Assembly (NCBI RefSeq): GCF_900269665.1
Contig: NZ_LT985361.1
Coordinates: 8,326,390-8,390,389, forward strand
Length of the DNA stretch: 64,000 bases
Origin: Nocardia suismassiliense
GTDB taxonomy: Bacteria > Actinomycetota > Actinomycetes > Mycobacteriales > Mycobacteriaceae
Reading direction: 5' to 3'
In this document: positions 51,088-58,630 of the stretch, piece after piece
How the letters are laid out: every line of letters begins with the position of its first letter
Numbering within the stretch: the first letter of the stretch is position 1
Program-made: the position numbers and the translations under genes
Notes under the pieces: model-generated
Told to the model about the DNA's origin: nothing
Databases searched by the model: none
Seen by the model: only the letters and a program-made list of their open reading frames with translations

Positions 51088-51116
51088 CACCCACCACCTG
51101 AACTAGGAGAAAATCC

Positions 51117-52151
51117 ATGCCGCTCGTCACGCGCGTGACGGATCTGATCGGCCGCACGCCGCTGTTCGAACTGGCGGCCACCTCGACCGGCACCCGGTTA
51201 CTGCTCAAGCTCGAGCAGTTCAACCCGACCGGCGCGGCCAAGATCAGAATGGCCCGCGAAATGGTGCTCGATGCGGAGCGGCGCGGGTTGCTGGGAAGTG
51301 GCGGGCATATCATCGAGTCGACATCCGGGAACACCGGACTCGGTCTCGCGGTAGTAGCTGCCGAACGTGGGTATCACTTTACCGCAGTGGTCGATCATCA
51401 CGCATGTAAGGACAAGCTGCGCGCTATGCGAGCAATGGGTGCGGAATTGGTGTTCGTCGCCGATGACGGCGACGACAACCTGGCCACCTCGGCCCGGGAA
51501 GACCTGGCCGAGGCGATGGCCGCTGCCCGGCCGGACGCGTACTTCACCGAGCAGCACAACAACGACGCCAACGCGGTCGGCTACTACGCGGTCGCCGAAG
51601 AGTTGCTGGAAGACGTTGAGCGGGTCGATATCCTGCTCTCCTCGGTCGGCACCGGCGGTTCGCTGTTCGGCACCGCGACCCGGCTGCGCCAACTCGGTTG
51701 TGTGCCACGGGTGATCGGCGTCGAGCCGGTCGGCTCGATCGCCTTCGGCGGCGAGGGCGGCCCGTACTGGCAGTCCGGCACCGGCACCCCGCCCGGCGCG
51801 ACCATCGGTACTGCCGTGGATTACTCGCTGCTGGACGAGGGCGTCAAGGTGACCGACGTCGACGCCTTCGCCACCGCCCGTGCCGTCGCCGCCCAACTCG
51901 GCCTGATGATCGGCGGCTCGGCGGGCGGGTCGGTGCACGCCGCGCTCAGCAGGCTCGACGAATTCCCGCCCGGCTCCACCATCGTCACCCTCGTCTGCGA
52001 CGGCGGCGAGAAATACCTGGACACCGTCTTCGACGACGACTGGATGGCCGAACGCGACCTGCTCGACCCGGCGGCCGAAGCCGAAGTGCTGGCGATGCTG
52101 CACCGCTACACCCCCACTGCCCGCCGGGCCGAGCTCGCGGAGGTTCGATGA
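51117..52151 (+). CDS. sbnA: SbnA-like PLP synthase for the diaminopropionate precursor
   Basis: The 344-residue protein is a cysteine-synthase-fold (type II PLP) enzyme with the PLP lysine in NPTGAAKIRMA (Lys42), STSGNTGLGLA and SVGTGGSLFG. SbnA joins O-phosphoserine and glutamate to give N-(2-amino-2-carboxyethyl)-glutamate, the substrate of SbnB. The active-site PTGAAK differs from cysteine synthase, as in SbnA-type enzymes. AGGAG precedes ATG 51117. Its TGA overlaps a 16-residue ORF by ATGA. Confidence 0.87.
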   Translation: MPLVTRVTDLIGRTPLFELAATSTGTRLLLKLEQFNPTGAAKIRMAREMVLDAERRGLLGSGGHIIESTSGNTGLGLAVVAAERGYHFTAVVDHHACKDKLRAMRAMGAELVFVADDGDDNLATSAREDLAEAMAAARPDAYFTEQHNNDANAVGYYAVAEELLEDVERVDILLSSVGTGGSLFGTATRLRQLGCVPRVIGVEPVGSIAFGGEGGPYWQSGTGTPPGATIGTAVDYSLLDEGVKVTDVDAFATARAVAAQLGLMIGGSAGGSVHAALSRLDEFPPGSTIVTLVCDGGEKYLDTVFDDDWMAERDLLDPAAEAEVLAMLHRYTPTARRAELAEVR

Positions 52152-52198
52152 AGCACTTGCTGACCGCCCGGTATGAGCGTGCGGAGGTGGCCCGGTGA
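52148..52198 (+). CDS. 16-residue ORF coupled to sbnA and the MATE gene
   Basis: The frame MKHLLTARYERAEVAR begins with an ATG that overlaps the sbnA stop (ATGA) and ends with a TGA that overlaps the MATE GTG (GTGA). Such perfect double overlap indicates translation. It contains GCGGAGG inside, the ribosome site for the MATE gene. It may be a genuine mini-protein or simply a translational coupler. Confidence 0.5.
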   Translation: MKHLLTARYERAEVAR

Positions 52199-53607
52199 AT
52201 CTGTCGGGCTACCGGGCCGACAGCCGTCGGCTCACCGCGCTCGCGACGCCGATCGCGATGACGCAGTTGGCGCAGATCGCGGTGTCCACCACCAACATCG
52301 TGCTGATGGGCACGCTCGGCGTGCAGCAGGTGGCCGCGGGCGGGCTGGCGATCGCGCTGTTCAACCAGATTCGCACCATGTGCGTCGGGCTGATCACCGC
52401 GAGCGGCAATCAGATTGCCACCGCGGTGAGTTCGGCGGGTAAGCGTGGCGAATCCCCCGACGAAGAGATCAAAGACGTACTGCGGTCGAGCTTTCTGATC
52501 GCCACCCTGGCCGGCCTCGTCGGTGGGGTCCTCCTCATCGGGCTCGGCTGGTCGTTGCAGTGGCTCGGCCAGGACGCCGGGGTGCTGGCCGACGCGCGTC
52601 CGCTGATGGGCGCGCTGGCGCCAGGGCTGTTGCCGTGCCTGTGGTTCCAGGTGCTGCGGCAGTACACCGTCGGCATGCAGCGCCCGCAGGCCCTGCTGCT
52701 GGTCACGCTCGGCTCGGTGCTGCTGAATCTGCTGCTCGCGCTGGGCTTCATCCACGGCCGCGCCGGACTGCCCGAGCTCGGTCTCACCGGTATCGGCGTG
52801 GCGACCTCGCTGGTCTTCCTGATCACCTTCGGTGTCTTCTGGGCGATGGTGCGCCGGGATTCCCGGCTCGGTGCCACGCTGCCGCTGCGTCCGTGGCCGG
52901 TGCGGCGGTCCACTGTGCTCGCCGAGCTGCGCCTCGGTGGGCCGATCGCCCTCACCTACGGCTCCGAGGCGGGCATGTTCTCGGTGCTGGCCCTCGTGAT
53001 GGGCAGCATCGGTCCGGCGGCGCTGGCCGCGCACAATGTCGTCTACCAGATCATCTACATCGTGTTCCAGGTCGCCATCGGCCTGTCGCACGGCGCCTCG
53101 ATCCTGGTCAGCCACGCCGTCACCCGCGACGAATACCAGCACGCCAGGGCGCTGGCCTGGCTCGCGCTGCGGCACGTCGGCGTGGTGGCCGCGATCACCG
53201 GCGCGATCTACGTGATCGCACCCGACCTGGTGCTGCGACCGTTCCTGAACTCGAACGACACCAGCACCATCGAGATCGCGCACACCCTGCTGTTGATCGG
53301 CATCGTGCTGCAATTCTTCGACGCGGCCCAGAACATCGGCACCGGACTACTGCGCGGCCTGAAGGAGACCAACGCAGGCTTCCGCTTGTCGCTCGTCGGC
53401 TACTGGGGCGTCGGCCTCCCCGTCGCCCTACTGCTGGCCTTCCCCATCGGCCTCGGCGCGGCCGGCGTCTGGTGGGGTCTCACCGCCGGCTTGGCCACCA
53501 CGGCCGTCCTCATGCTCCGCCGCTACTTCGCCATGCTCGACGCCAGGGAACGCGACCGCCCCCGGTTGATCCCGGAAGCCCCGGAAAGCCTCAGCAGCCC
53601 GAGCTGA
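52195..53607 (+). CDS. MATE-family efflux transporter
   Basis: The 470-residue protein has twelve predicted membrane helices in two equal halves, with the MATE starts LTALATPIAMTQLAQIAVST and VLAELRLGGPIALTYGSE. MATE pumps use proton or sodium gradients to expel cationic or chelating organic molecules. As last gene of the iron-regulated operon it is the obvious exporter of the pathway product. GTG 52195 follows GGAGG with good spacing. A hairpin follows. Confidence 0.88.
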   Translation: MNLSGYRADSRRLTALATPIAMTQLAQIAVSTTNIVLMGTLGVQQVAAGGLAIALFNQIRTMCVGLITASGNQIATAVSSAGKRGESPDEEIKDVLRSSFLIATLAGLVGGVLLIGLGWSLQWLGQDAGVLADARPLMGALAPGLLPCLWFQVLRQYTVGMQRPQALLLVTLGSVLLNLLLALGFIHGRAGLPELGLTGIGVATSLVFLITFGVFWAMVRRDSRLGATLPLRPWPVRRSTVLAELRLGGPIALTYGSEAGMFSVLALVMGSIGPAALAAHNVVYQIIYIVFQVAIGLSHGASILVSHAVTRDEYQHARALAWLALRHVGVVAAITGAIYVIAPDLVLRPFLNSNDTSTIEIAHTLLLIGIVLQFFDAAQNIGTGLLRGLKETNAGFRLSLVGYWGVGLPVALLLAFPIGLGAAGVWWGLTAGLATTAVLMLRRYFAMLDARERDRPRLIPEAPESLSSPS

Positions 53608-53611
53608 TCGG

Positions 53612-53644
53612 ACGGGCGTCGCTGCCACCTGGCGCGACGCCCGT
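53612..53644. terminator. Hairpin between the MATE and terD genes
   Basis: ACGGGCGTCGC (53612-53622) and GCGACGCCCGT (53634-53644) form a perfect 11-bp stem with an 11-nt loop, between convergent stops. It should end the operon and the convergent terD transcript. Confidence 0.72.
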
Positions 53645-53656
53645 ACCCGGGCTCGA

Positions 53657-54232
53657 TCAGATGTGGACGCCGTAGTCGCGGGCGATGCCCGCGAGGCCGG
53701 AGGCGTAACCCTGGCCGATGGCGCGGAACTTCCATTCGTTGCTGTGGCGGTACAGCTCGCCGAAGATCATCGCGGTTTCGGTGGAGGCGTCCTCGGTGAG
53801 GTCGTAGCGGGCCAGTTCGATGCCGGTCGACGCGTCCACCACGCGGATGAACGCGTTGCGGATCTGGCCGAAGGACTGGCTGCGCGCGTCGGCGTCGTGG
53901 ATGGACACGGGGAAGAAGATGTTGGTGATGGTCGGCGGGGTGGCGGCCAGGTCGACGTTGATGACCTCGTCGTCGCCTTCGCCCTCGCCGGTCAGGTTGT
54001 CGCCGGTGTGCTCGATCGAACCCTCGGGGGAACGCAGGTTGTTGTAGAAGATGAAATGCTGATCCGAGAGCACCTTCAGATCAGGTCCGGTCGCCAGCGC
54101 GCTCGCGTCGAGGTCGTAGTCGGCGCCCGTGGTGGTGCGCACGTCCCACCCGAGGCCCACCGCGACCTTGGTGAGGTTCGCTGCCTGCTTCGACAGCGAA
54201 ACATTTCCGCCTTTGGCCAATGTGACGCTCAT
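53657..54232 (-). CDS. TerD/TerE-family protein
   Basis: The 191-residue protein starts MSVTLAKGGNVSLSKQ and has VGLGWDVRTTTGADYDLDAS, DEVINVDLAATPPTI and the ARYDLTEDASTETAMIFGELYR segment, all typical of TerD, a calcium-binding stress protein of tellurite-resistance operons. Paired acidic residues form two calcium sites. Stand-alone TerD genes are common in actinomycetes and may act in stress signalling. Convergent with the MATE gene. Confidence 0.9.
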   Translation of the reverse strand: MSVTLAKGGNVSLSKQAANLTKVAVGLGWDVRTTTGADYDLDASALATGPDLKVLSDQHFIFYNNLRSPEGSIEHTGDNLTGEGEGDDEVINVDLAATPPTITNIFFPVSIHDADARSQSFGQIRNAFIRVVDASTGIELARYDLTEDASTETAMIFGELYRHSNEWKFRAIGQGYASGLAGIARDYGVHI

Positions 54233-54307
54233 GAATCCCTTCCGCGACGGCCCGTTCGCGCCGCCTTCATCTCGATTATTGTCCGGTCCCGGACCTGTTG
54301 CGCAGGT

Positions 54308-54802
54308 TCAGTTCTGACCGTCGGCCCACGCCCGCAGTGTGTTCACGCGACCCTCCAGCGCGTGCAGCTCGGCCGGGTCGAGCACGGTGCGCTGGATGCC
54401 ACCCGCCACCGCGAAGGCCGACTGCCGATGGTCGTCGATCGCCTCGACATCGATGCGCACCGCGACATAGTCGGCGGCGTCGGGCATCTGCTCGGCAATC
54501 ACCCGCGCGGTGCCGCGCGCACACAGCGCGACGTTGCCGCCGCCGAGGATCAGCAGCGCCACCTGCGGCCGTTCCCGCAGCCGGGCCAGCGACCCACGAT
54601 CGAACTTGAGACTGAGCAGGATCTGCCGATCACCGGCGCGCACCGGCCAGGACACCGGGATCGCGTGCGGTCCGGGGTCGGTGGTCACCAGTACCGCGAT
54701 CGTCTCCCGGGGCCATTCCGGTAGCACGTCCAGCTCGGGATGATCGTCGTGATGATCTGTCGAGTGGTCTTGACGTTGCGCGGGGCTCGCTCCGGCTGCC
54801 AT
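54308..54802 (-). CDS. Pyridoxamine 5'-phosphate oxidase-like (PPOX) split-barrel protein
   Basis: The 164-residue protein has the split-barrel flavin-binding pattern AVLVTTDPGPHAIPVSW, LLSLKFDRGSLARLRERPQVALLI and a TARVIAEQM strand. It could bind FMN, F420 or haem, which cannot be told by eye. The first 30 residues are His/Asp-rich (HSTDHHDDH) and may not be structured. It lies between terD and flavodoxin on the same strand; a redox role with the flavodoxin is possible but unproved. Confidence 0.7.
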   Translation of the reverse strand: MAAGASPAQRQDHSTDHHDDHPELDVLPEWPRETIAVLVTTDPGPHAIPVSWPVRAGDRQILLSLKFDRGSLARLRERPQVALLILGGGNVALCARGTARVIAEQMPDAADYVAVRIDVEAIDDHRQSAFAVAGGIQRTVLDPAELHALEGRVNTLRAWADGQN

Positions 54803-54924
54803 CTTTCGTCACCTCATGGATCGTCGAGCGCGACGGGCTGTGCCGCGCTTGATAGCAGTCTAAAGTGCTGGGCCACTTGTGCGCTGGCGCTGGTCCCGAT
54901 GTCCGGAGTGCTCTCAGCGGACTA

Positions 54925-55377
54925 TCAGGCCGGGGCGAGCGCGCGCAGGGGCAGGGTTGCCGCCCAGTCGCGGGCCATGTCGCGCGCGCGGATTTCGGTG
55001 GACGCGTCGTGCCGGGCATGCGCCCCGACCTGGGTGGCGCCGCACTCGACGAGGCGTTCGGCCGCGATCTCGCCGCCGCGGTTGAAGGTGTCGCCGTAGA
55101 TGCTGTCGCCGAGGCCGAACACGGCGAAGCGCAGGCCGGTCAGGTCGGGGGACGCGGCGGCGAGTTCGTCGAAGAACAACTCGGCACCGGTCGGCAGATC
55201 GCCGTCGCCGTAGGTGGAGCACACGATGACGTGGAAGTCGTGCGCGTCGAGGTCGTCGACGGCGAAATCGCTCAGGTCGTAGACCGATACGTCGTAGGCG
55301 GAGAGCGCGTCCGCGACGCTGTCTGCGACGGTTTCGGCGGTGCCCATCTCGGATCCGAACAGAATGACGACGCGCAC
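54925..55377 (-). CDS. Flavodoxin (MioC-like)
   Basis: The 150-residue protein has the FMN phosphate loop ILFGSEMGTAET, the STYGDGDLPTGA loop around the isoalloxazine and FGLGDSIYGDTFNRGG, all of a short-chain flavodoxin. It replaces ferredoxin as electron carrier when iron is scarce; an iron box lies 33 bp upstream of its ATG, matching that role. Single gene, same strand as the PPOX-type gene. The box places it in the same regulon as the divergent importer/biosynthesis operons. Confidence 0.88.
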   Translation of the reverse strand: MRVVILFGSEMGTAETVADSVADALSAYDVSVYDLSDFAVDDLDAHDFHVIVCSTYGDGDLPTGAELFFDELAAASPDLTGLRFAVFGLGDSIYGDTFNRGGEIAAERLVECGATQVGAHARHDASTEIRARDMARDWAATLPLRALAPA

Positions 55378-55409
55378 GGCGTTGCGCTCCCTTCTCCGAT
55401 CAATATTGG

Positions 55410-55428
55410 TGAGGCTATCCTAACTACG
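55410..55428. promoter_or_regulatory. Iron box (IdeR/DmdR type) for the flavodoxin gene
   Basis: TGAGGCTATCCTAACTACG matches TTAGGTTAGSCTAACCTAA at 12 of 19 positions, with core AGGcTAtCCTAAC. It is 33 bp from the flavodoxin start. Confidence 0.65.
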
Positions 55429-55824
55429 CTGTCCGAGCGGCGCTACCCCGTGGCGTTCGGTCATCGCCCGGTCATGATGACAATCACGGTGCGCGAACGC
55501 GCCATCCGGCGTACGCCCAGCACAACCATGCCGAGATGCCTTGCGCGACCGGCGGCTATGCGACCGGCACGGCAAAGGGCCACGCCAGAGGCAGCGGAAC
55601 GGCAGCAGGTGGGACGGAGTGTCCCGATTGACGAAATGTCACCGTAGATGCATCATTCGTACAGTCCCCATTGTTGTCTGGGACATCTCTCTTCTGCCGG
55701 CCGATGATTGTCCGGCCAGCGTGCTGTCTCCCGTGCGCACGCTCGGTCGTTCTTCCGCCGCGCGCACGGATCCAGCACACCCATCCCGACGCTGTGCGTC
55801 CTGCCGTGAGTGAGGTGAAAACGA
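55429..55824. other. Gene-free upstream region of the Stealth gene
   Basis: This 396-bp stretch holds TTGACG (55629-55634) with a weak downstream -10 (about 55652-55657), and an imperfect repeat GTCCCC...GGGAC near 55670-55700. No open frame looks real except the 23-residue ORF that follows. Confidence 0.4.
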
Positions 55825-55896
55825 ATGGTTAACCGATCGTCTGGAATCCGCGTGATCAATTCGTTCCCGCGCTACGGCATCGTGCCCCACTTCTGA
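55825..55896 (+). CDS. 23-residue leader ORF upstream of the Stealth gene
   Basis: The ORF begins MVNRSSGIRVINSF and ends at TGA 55894-55896. A good ribosome site, GAGGTGA, lies 8 nt before ATG 55825. It is followed within 6 nt by GC-rich hairpins (55902-55973) and then the Stealth start. It may be a leader peptide for attenuation. Confidence 0.4.
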   Translation: MVNRSSGIRVINSFPRYGIVPHF

Positions 55897-55901
55897 ATCC
55901 G

Positions 55902-55973
55902 ACCGCGCCGGGCGCGGTGCTGCCCAGCCGGCGTCACGACGCCGGCGGTAGCGCCGCTCGGCCCCGGCGCGGT
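55902..55973 (+). promoter_or_regulatory. Alternative stem-loops before the Stealth gene (possible attenuator)
   Basis: ACCGCGC-CGG-GCGCGGT (55902-55918) is a perfect 7-bp hairpin. GCCGGCGT-CACG-ACGCCGGC (55927-55946) is a perfect 8-bp hairpin. ACCGCGCCGGG (55902-55912) can instead pair with CCCGGCGCGGT (55963-55973) over 11 bp. The first and last are mutually exclusive, the design of an attenuator. Confidence 0.4.
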
Positions 55974-56003
55974 GCCTCGGAGCTGGGACCCAACGGTGCA
56001 CGA

Positions 56004-57488
56004 ATGGATGTGGAGAAGAAACTGATGATGGACATGGGGGCTGTGAACCCGACGGCAGTAGAGATGGTGACCCGGCCGATGGCGGGCAACCTCGCCGTAT
56101 CGGCGGCGATGATCGAGGATTTGGGCTGGCTGCGTAGTGAACTTGCGGCCGCCGAGGTGCCGTTCCTGCTGATCCGCGACAGCGGGGAACGACTCATGCT
56201 CGCGACGGACGCCGCACACCAGCTGATGGTGCGCCGGGTGACGGCCGCCGCGACAAGCGCGGGCTTCGCGTGTACCGAAGTGCAGCACAACGTTTTCCGG
56301 CTCGGCCGCGACAGCGACCCGGCCCACCACGTCGAGCTGGAGCTGTGGGAGTACCACGGCGACACGGTCGAATGCCCCCGCCCGAATGCCCTCACCCGCA
56401 ACGTATTCGACCTGGCCGATGTCGAACACACGCAGGTGCTGCTGTTCGACCGCGCCTGGCCGACCTTGGTCGACATGTTCGCGCCGCAGGCCACCGACGT
56501 CAACTTCGACATCGACCTGGTGTTCTCCTGGGTAGACGGCTCCGACCCGGAGTTCCGGGCCCGCCGCGCCGGGATGCTGGCGCAGGTGGTGGTCGGCGAG
56601 GGCGACGACGCCGACGCGCGCATCCGGCAGATCGACGAGCTGAAATACGCACTGCGGTCGGTGGACAAGAACGCGCCGTGGATCCGGCGCATCTTCATCG
56701 CCACCGACTCGGCGGTGCCCGGCTGGCTGGCCGAGCATCCTCGGGTGACGGTTGTCCGTGCGCTGGACCACTTTTCGGACACCAGCGGACTGCCGACGTT
56801 CAATTCCCATGCGGTGGAATGCCAGTTGCAGCACATCGAGGGGCTCAGCGAGCACTTCCTGTACTCCAACGACGACATGTTCTTCGCCCGCCCGGTGCGC
56901 CCGTCGATGTTCTTCACCGCGGGCGGGGTCAGCCGGTTCATCGAGGCCGACACCAGGATCGGGCCGGGCGGAAACAACGAGCGGCGCAGCGGTTTCGAGA
57001 ACGCCGCGCGGGTGAACCGGGAACTGCTGGCCGAGCGGTTCGGTCACATCATCACCCGGCATCTGGAGCACACGCCGGTTCCGTTGCGGCGCAGCGTATT
57101 ACTGGAGATGGAGGCCGAGTTCGGCGCCGACTTCGCGCGCACCAGGGCCAGCCGGTTCCGTTCGGCCACCGACATTTCCGTCACCAACTCGCTGTACCAC
57201 TACTACGCGCTGCTCACCGGGCGTGCGGTGCCGCAGGAGAAGGCGAAGATGCGCTACGTCGATACGACCAGCCGCAAAGGGCTTGCACTGCTGGACGGTA
57301 TCGCCGAACGGCGTGATGTCGACTTCTTCTGCCTGAACGACGGAAGCTTCCCGGAGATCACCGAAACCGAACGGGTACAGGCGGTTTCAGAGTTCCTGTC
57401 CGGCTACTTCCCGGATCCGGCGCCGTGGGAGCGGCTCAGCGCACCGTCTCGTCATCCGATTCCGGAGTCGTCGCCCGGCGCCGCATGA
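56004..57488 (+). CDS. Stealth-family capsule polysaccharide phosphotransferase
   Basis: The 494-residue protein has a 165-residue N-terminal extension, then CR1 FDIDLVFSWVDGSDPEF, CR2 with DELKYALRSVDKNAPWIRRI and FIATDSAVPGWL, and CR3/CR4 with FNSHAVECQLQHIEGLSEHFLYSNDDMFF. Stealth proteins transfer sugar-phosphate units to polysaccharide or cell-wall glycans, as N-acetylglucosamine-1-phosphotransferase-like enzymes. No other capsule gene is near. ATG 56004 is the chosen start; 56025 with GGAG upstream is an alternative. It overlaps the convergent phosphodiesterase gene by 53 bp. Confidence 0.87.
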   Translation: MDVEKKLMMDMGAVNPTAVEMVTRPMAGNLAVSAAMIEDLGWLRSELAAAEVPFLLIRDSGERLMLATDAAHQLMVRRVTAAATSAGFACTEVQHNVFRLGRDSDPAHHVELELWEYHGDTVECPRPNALTRNVFDLADVEHTQVLLFDRAWPTLVDMFAPQATDVNFDIDLVFSWVDGSDPEFRARRAGMLAQVVVGEGDDADARIRQIDELKYALRSVDKNAPWIRRIFIATDSAVPGWLAEHPRVTVVRALDHFSDTSGLPTFNSHAVECQLQHIEGLSEHFLYSNDDMFFARPVRPSMFFTAGGVSRFIEADTRIGPGGNNERRSGFENAARVNRELLAERFGHIITRHLEHTPVPLRRSVLLEMEAEFGADFARTRASRFRSATDISVTNSLYHYYALLTGRAVPQEKAKMRYVDTTSRKGLALLDGIAERRDVDFFCLNDGSFPEITETERVQAVSEFLSGYFPDPAPWERLSAPSRHPIPESSPGAA

Positions 57489-58494
57489 CATGCGGGATGC
57501 GCGCGGCGGGCGGGATGACAATGCCCTCCGCCGCGAGCGTGCGAGCAGCCTCCTCGGCCGTCGATGGCGAGCCGACCGTCGGGCCCCGGTCGATCGGCAC
57601 GACCGAGTGCACCACGGTGTCCGGGTAGATGTGCACGTAGTTGAAGGCCTGCGCACCGTCTCGACCGCGCAGGCCGCCCTGCTCGACGCCGAGATCTTGG
57701 CTGTAGCAGGTCGCCGAGGCCACCGAGACCGGGATGCCCGCGAAGGTGGCGTTGGTGGAGAAGTGCAGGTGACCGGCCAGGATGGCCCGGACGTCGCTGC
57801 CGTCGAGCACGTCGGCCAGCCTGCGCTGGTCGCGCAGCTCGACGGGGACGGCGAGGTCGAGCACGCACGGAACGGGCGGATGATGCATGGCCAGGATGGT
57901 GCCGAAGGGGGCGGGCTCGGCGAGCACCGAACGCAGCCAATCCAGCTGTTCGTCGGAGATTTCGCCGTAGTGGTGGCCGGGGACCGAGGTGTCCAGGGCG
58001 ATGATGCGCAGGCCGTCGATCAGGTGGACGCGGTCCAGCGGCGCGGTCGATCCTCGTTCGCCGAGCAGCTTGCGGCGCAGGAGACTGCGGTCGTCGTGGT
58101 TCCCCGCGACCCACACAATGGGCGCTGGCAAACTTCTTGCAAATGGCTCGATCAAAGCCTTGAGCTTGTCGTACGCCGCGGGTTCACCCTTGTCGGTGAG
58201 ATCACCGGTGAACACGATCGCGGTCGGCTGGATCCGACTGGCCGCGGCCTGCTCTAGTAACTGGCGTAATCGCTGGTCCGCGTCTACGTCACCGTACAAA
58301 TCCCCGTCGCCGGCGATCACGTGGGTGTCGCTGAAGTGGAACAACACATGATCCGGTCGCGGGTGCTCCGCGACTCTGCTGATGTGCACCGGACCGAACG
58401 TCCTCCCCGGCGGTTTGCCCGCCATTGGCTTCGGATTCCACCGCCAGAATAGCGAAGGACTACTGACAGGTTTCCCGCCAGATGGTGACGACAT
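57436..58494 (-). CDS. Calcineurin-like phosphoesterase, CpdA/Rv0805-like cyclic nucleotide phosphodiesterase
   Basis: The 352-residue protein has the full dinuclear metal set: HFSDTH, GDLTD, GNHDD, MHHPP and GHLH, in the order of class III cyclic nucleotide phosphodiesterases such as mycobacterial Rv0805. Likely a cytoplasmic 3',5'-cAMP phosphodiesterase, though these enzymes have broad substrates. The 3' end overlaps the convergent Stealth gene by 53 bp (57436-57488). ATG 58494 is the first in frame; the domain starts near residue 45. Confidence 0.85.
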   Translation of the reverse strand: MSSPSGGKPVSSPSLFWRWNPKPMAGKPPGRTFGPVHISRVAEHPRPDHVLFHFSDTHVIAGDGDLYGDVDADQRLRQLLEQAAASRIQPTAIVFTGDLTDKGEPAAYDKLKALIEPFARSLPAPIVWVAGNHDDRSLLRRKLLGERGSTAPLDRVHLIDGLRIIALDTSVPGHHYGEISDEQLDWLRSVLAEPAPFGTILAMHHPPVPCVLDLAVPVELRDQRRLADVLDGSDVRAILAGHLHFSTNATFAGIPVSVASATCYSQDLGVEQGGLRGRDGAQAFNYVHIYPDTVVHSVVPIDRGPTVGSPSTAEEAARTLAAEGIVIPPAARIPHVMRRRATTPESDDETVR

Positions 58495-58630
58495 GCTTTC
58501 GGGAAGGTGAGGTTTGCATGTCGAAATCCCGCCGAGGTGGGCCGACGTCAGCGCGCGCCGAATTGATCAGTGACGCGTCTCATAGCCGAATAGGGGTTTG
58601 ATTCCGCGTGGCAGGCCCGCGTGGCGCGGT

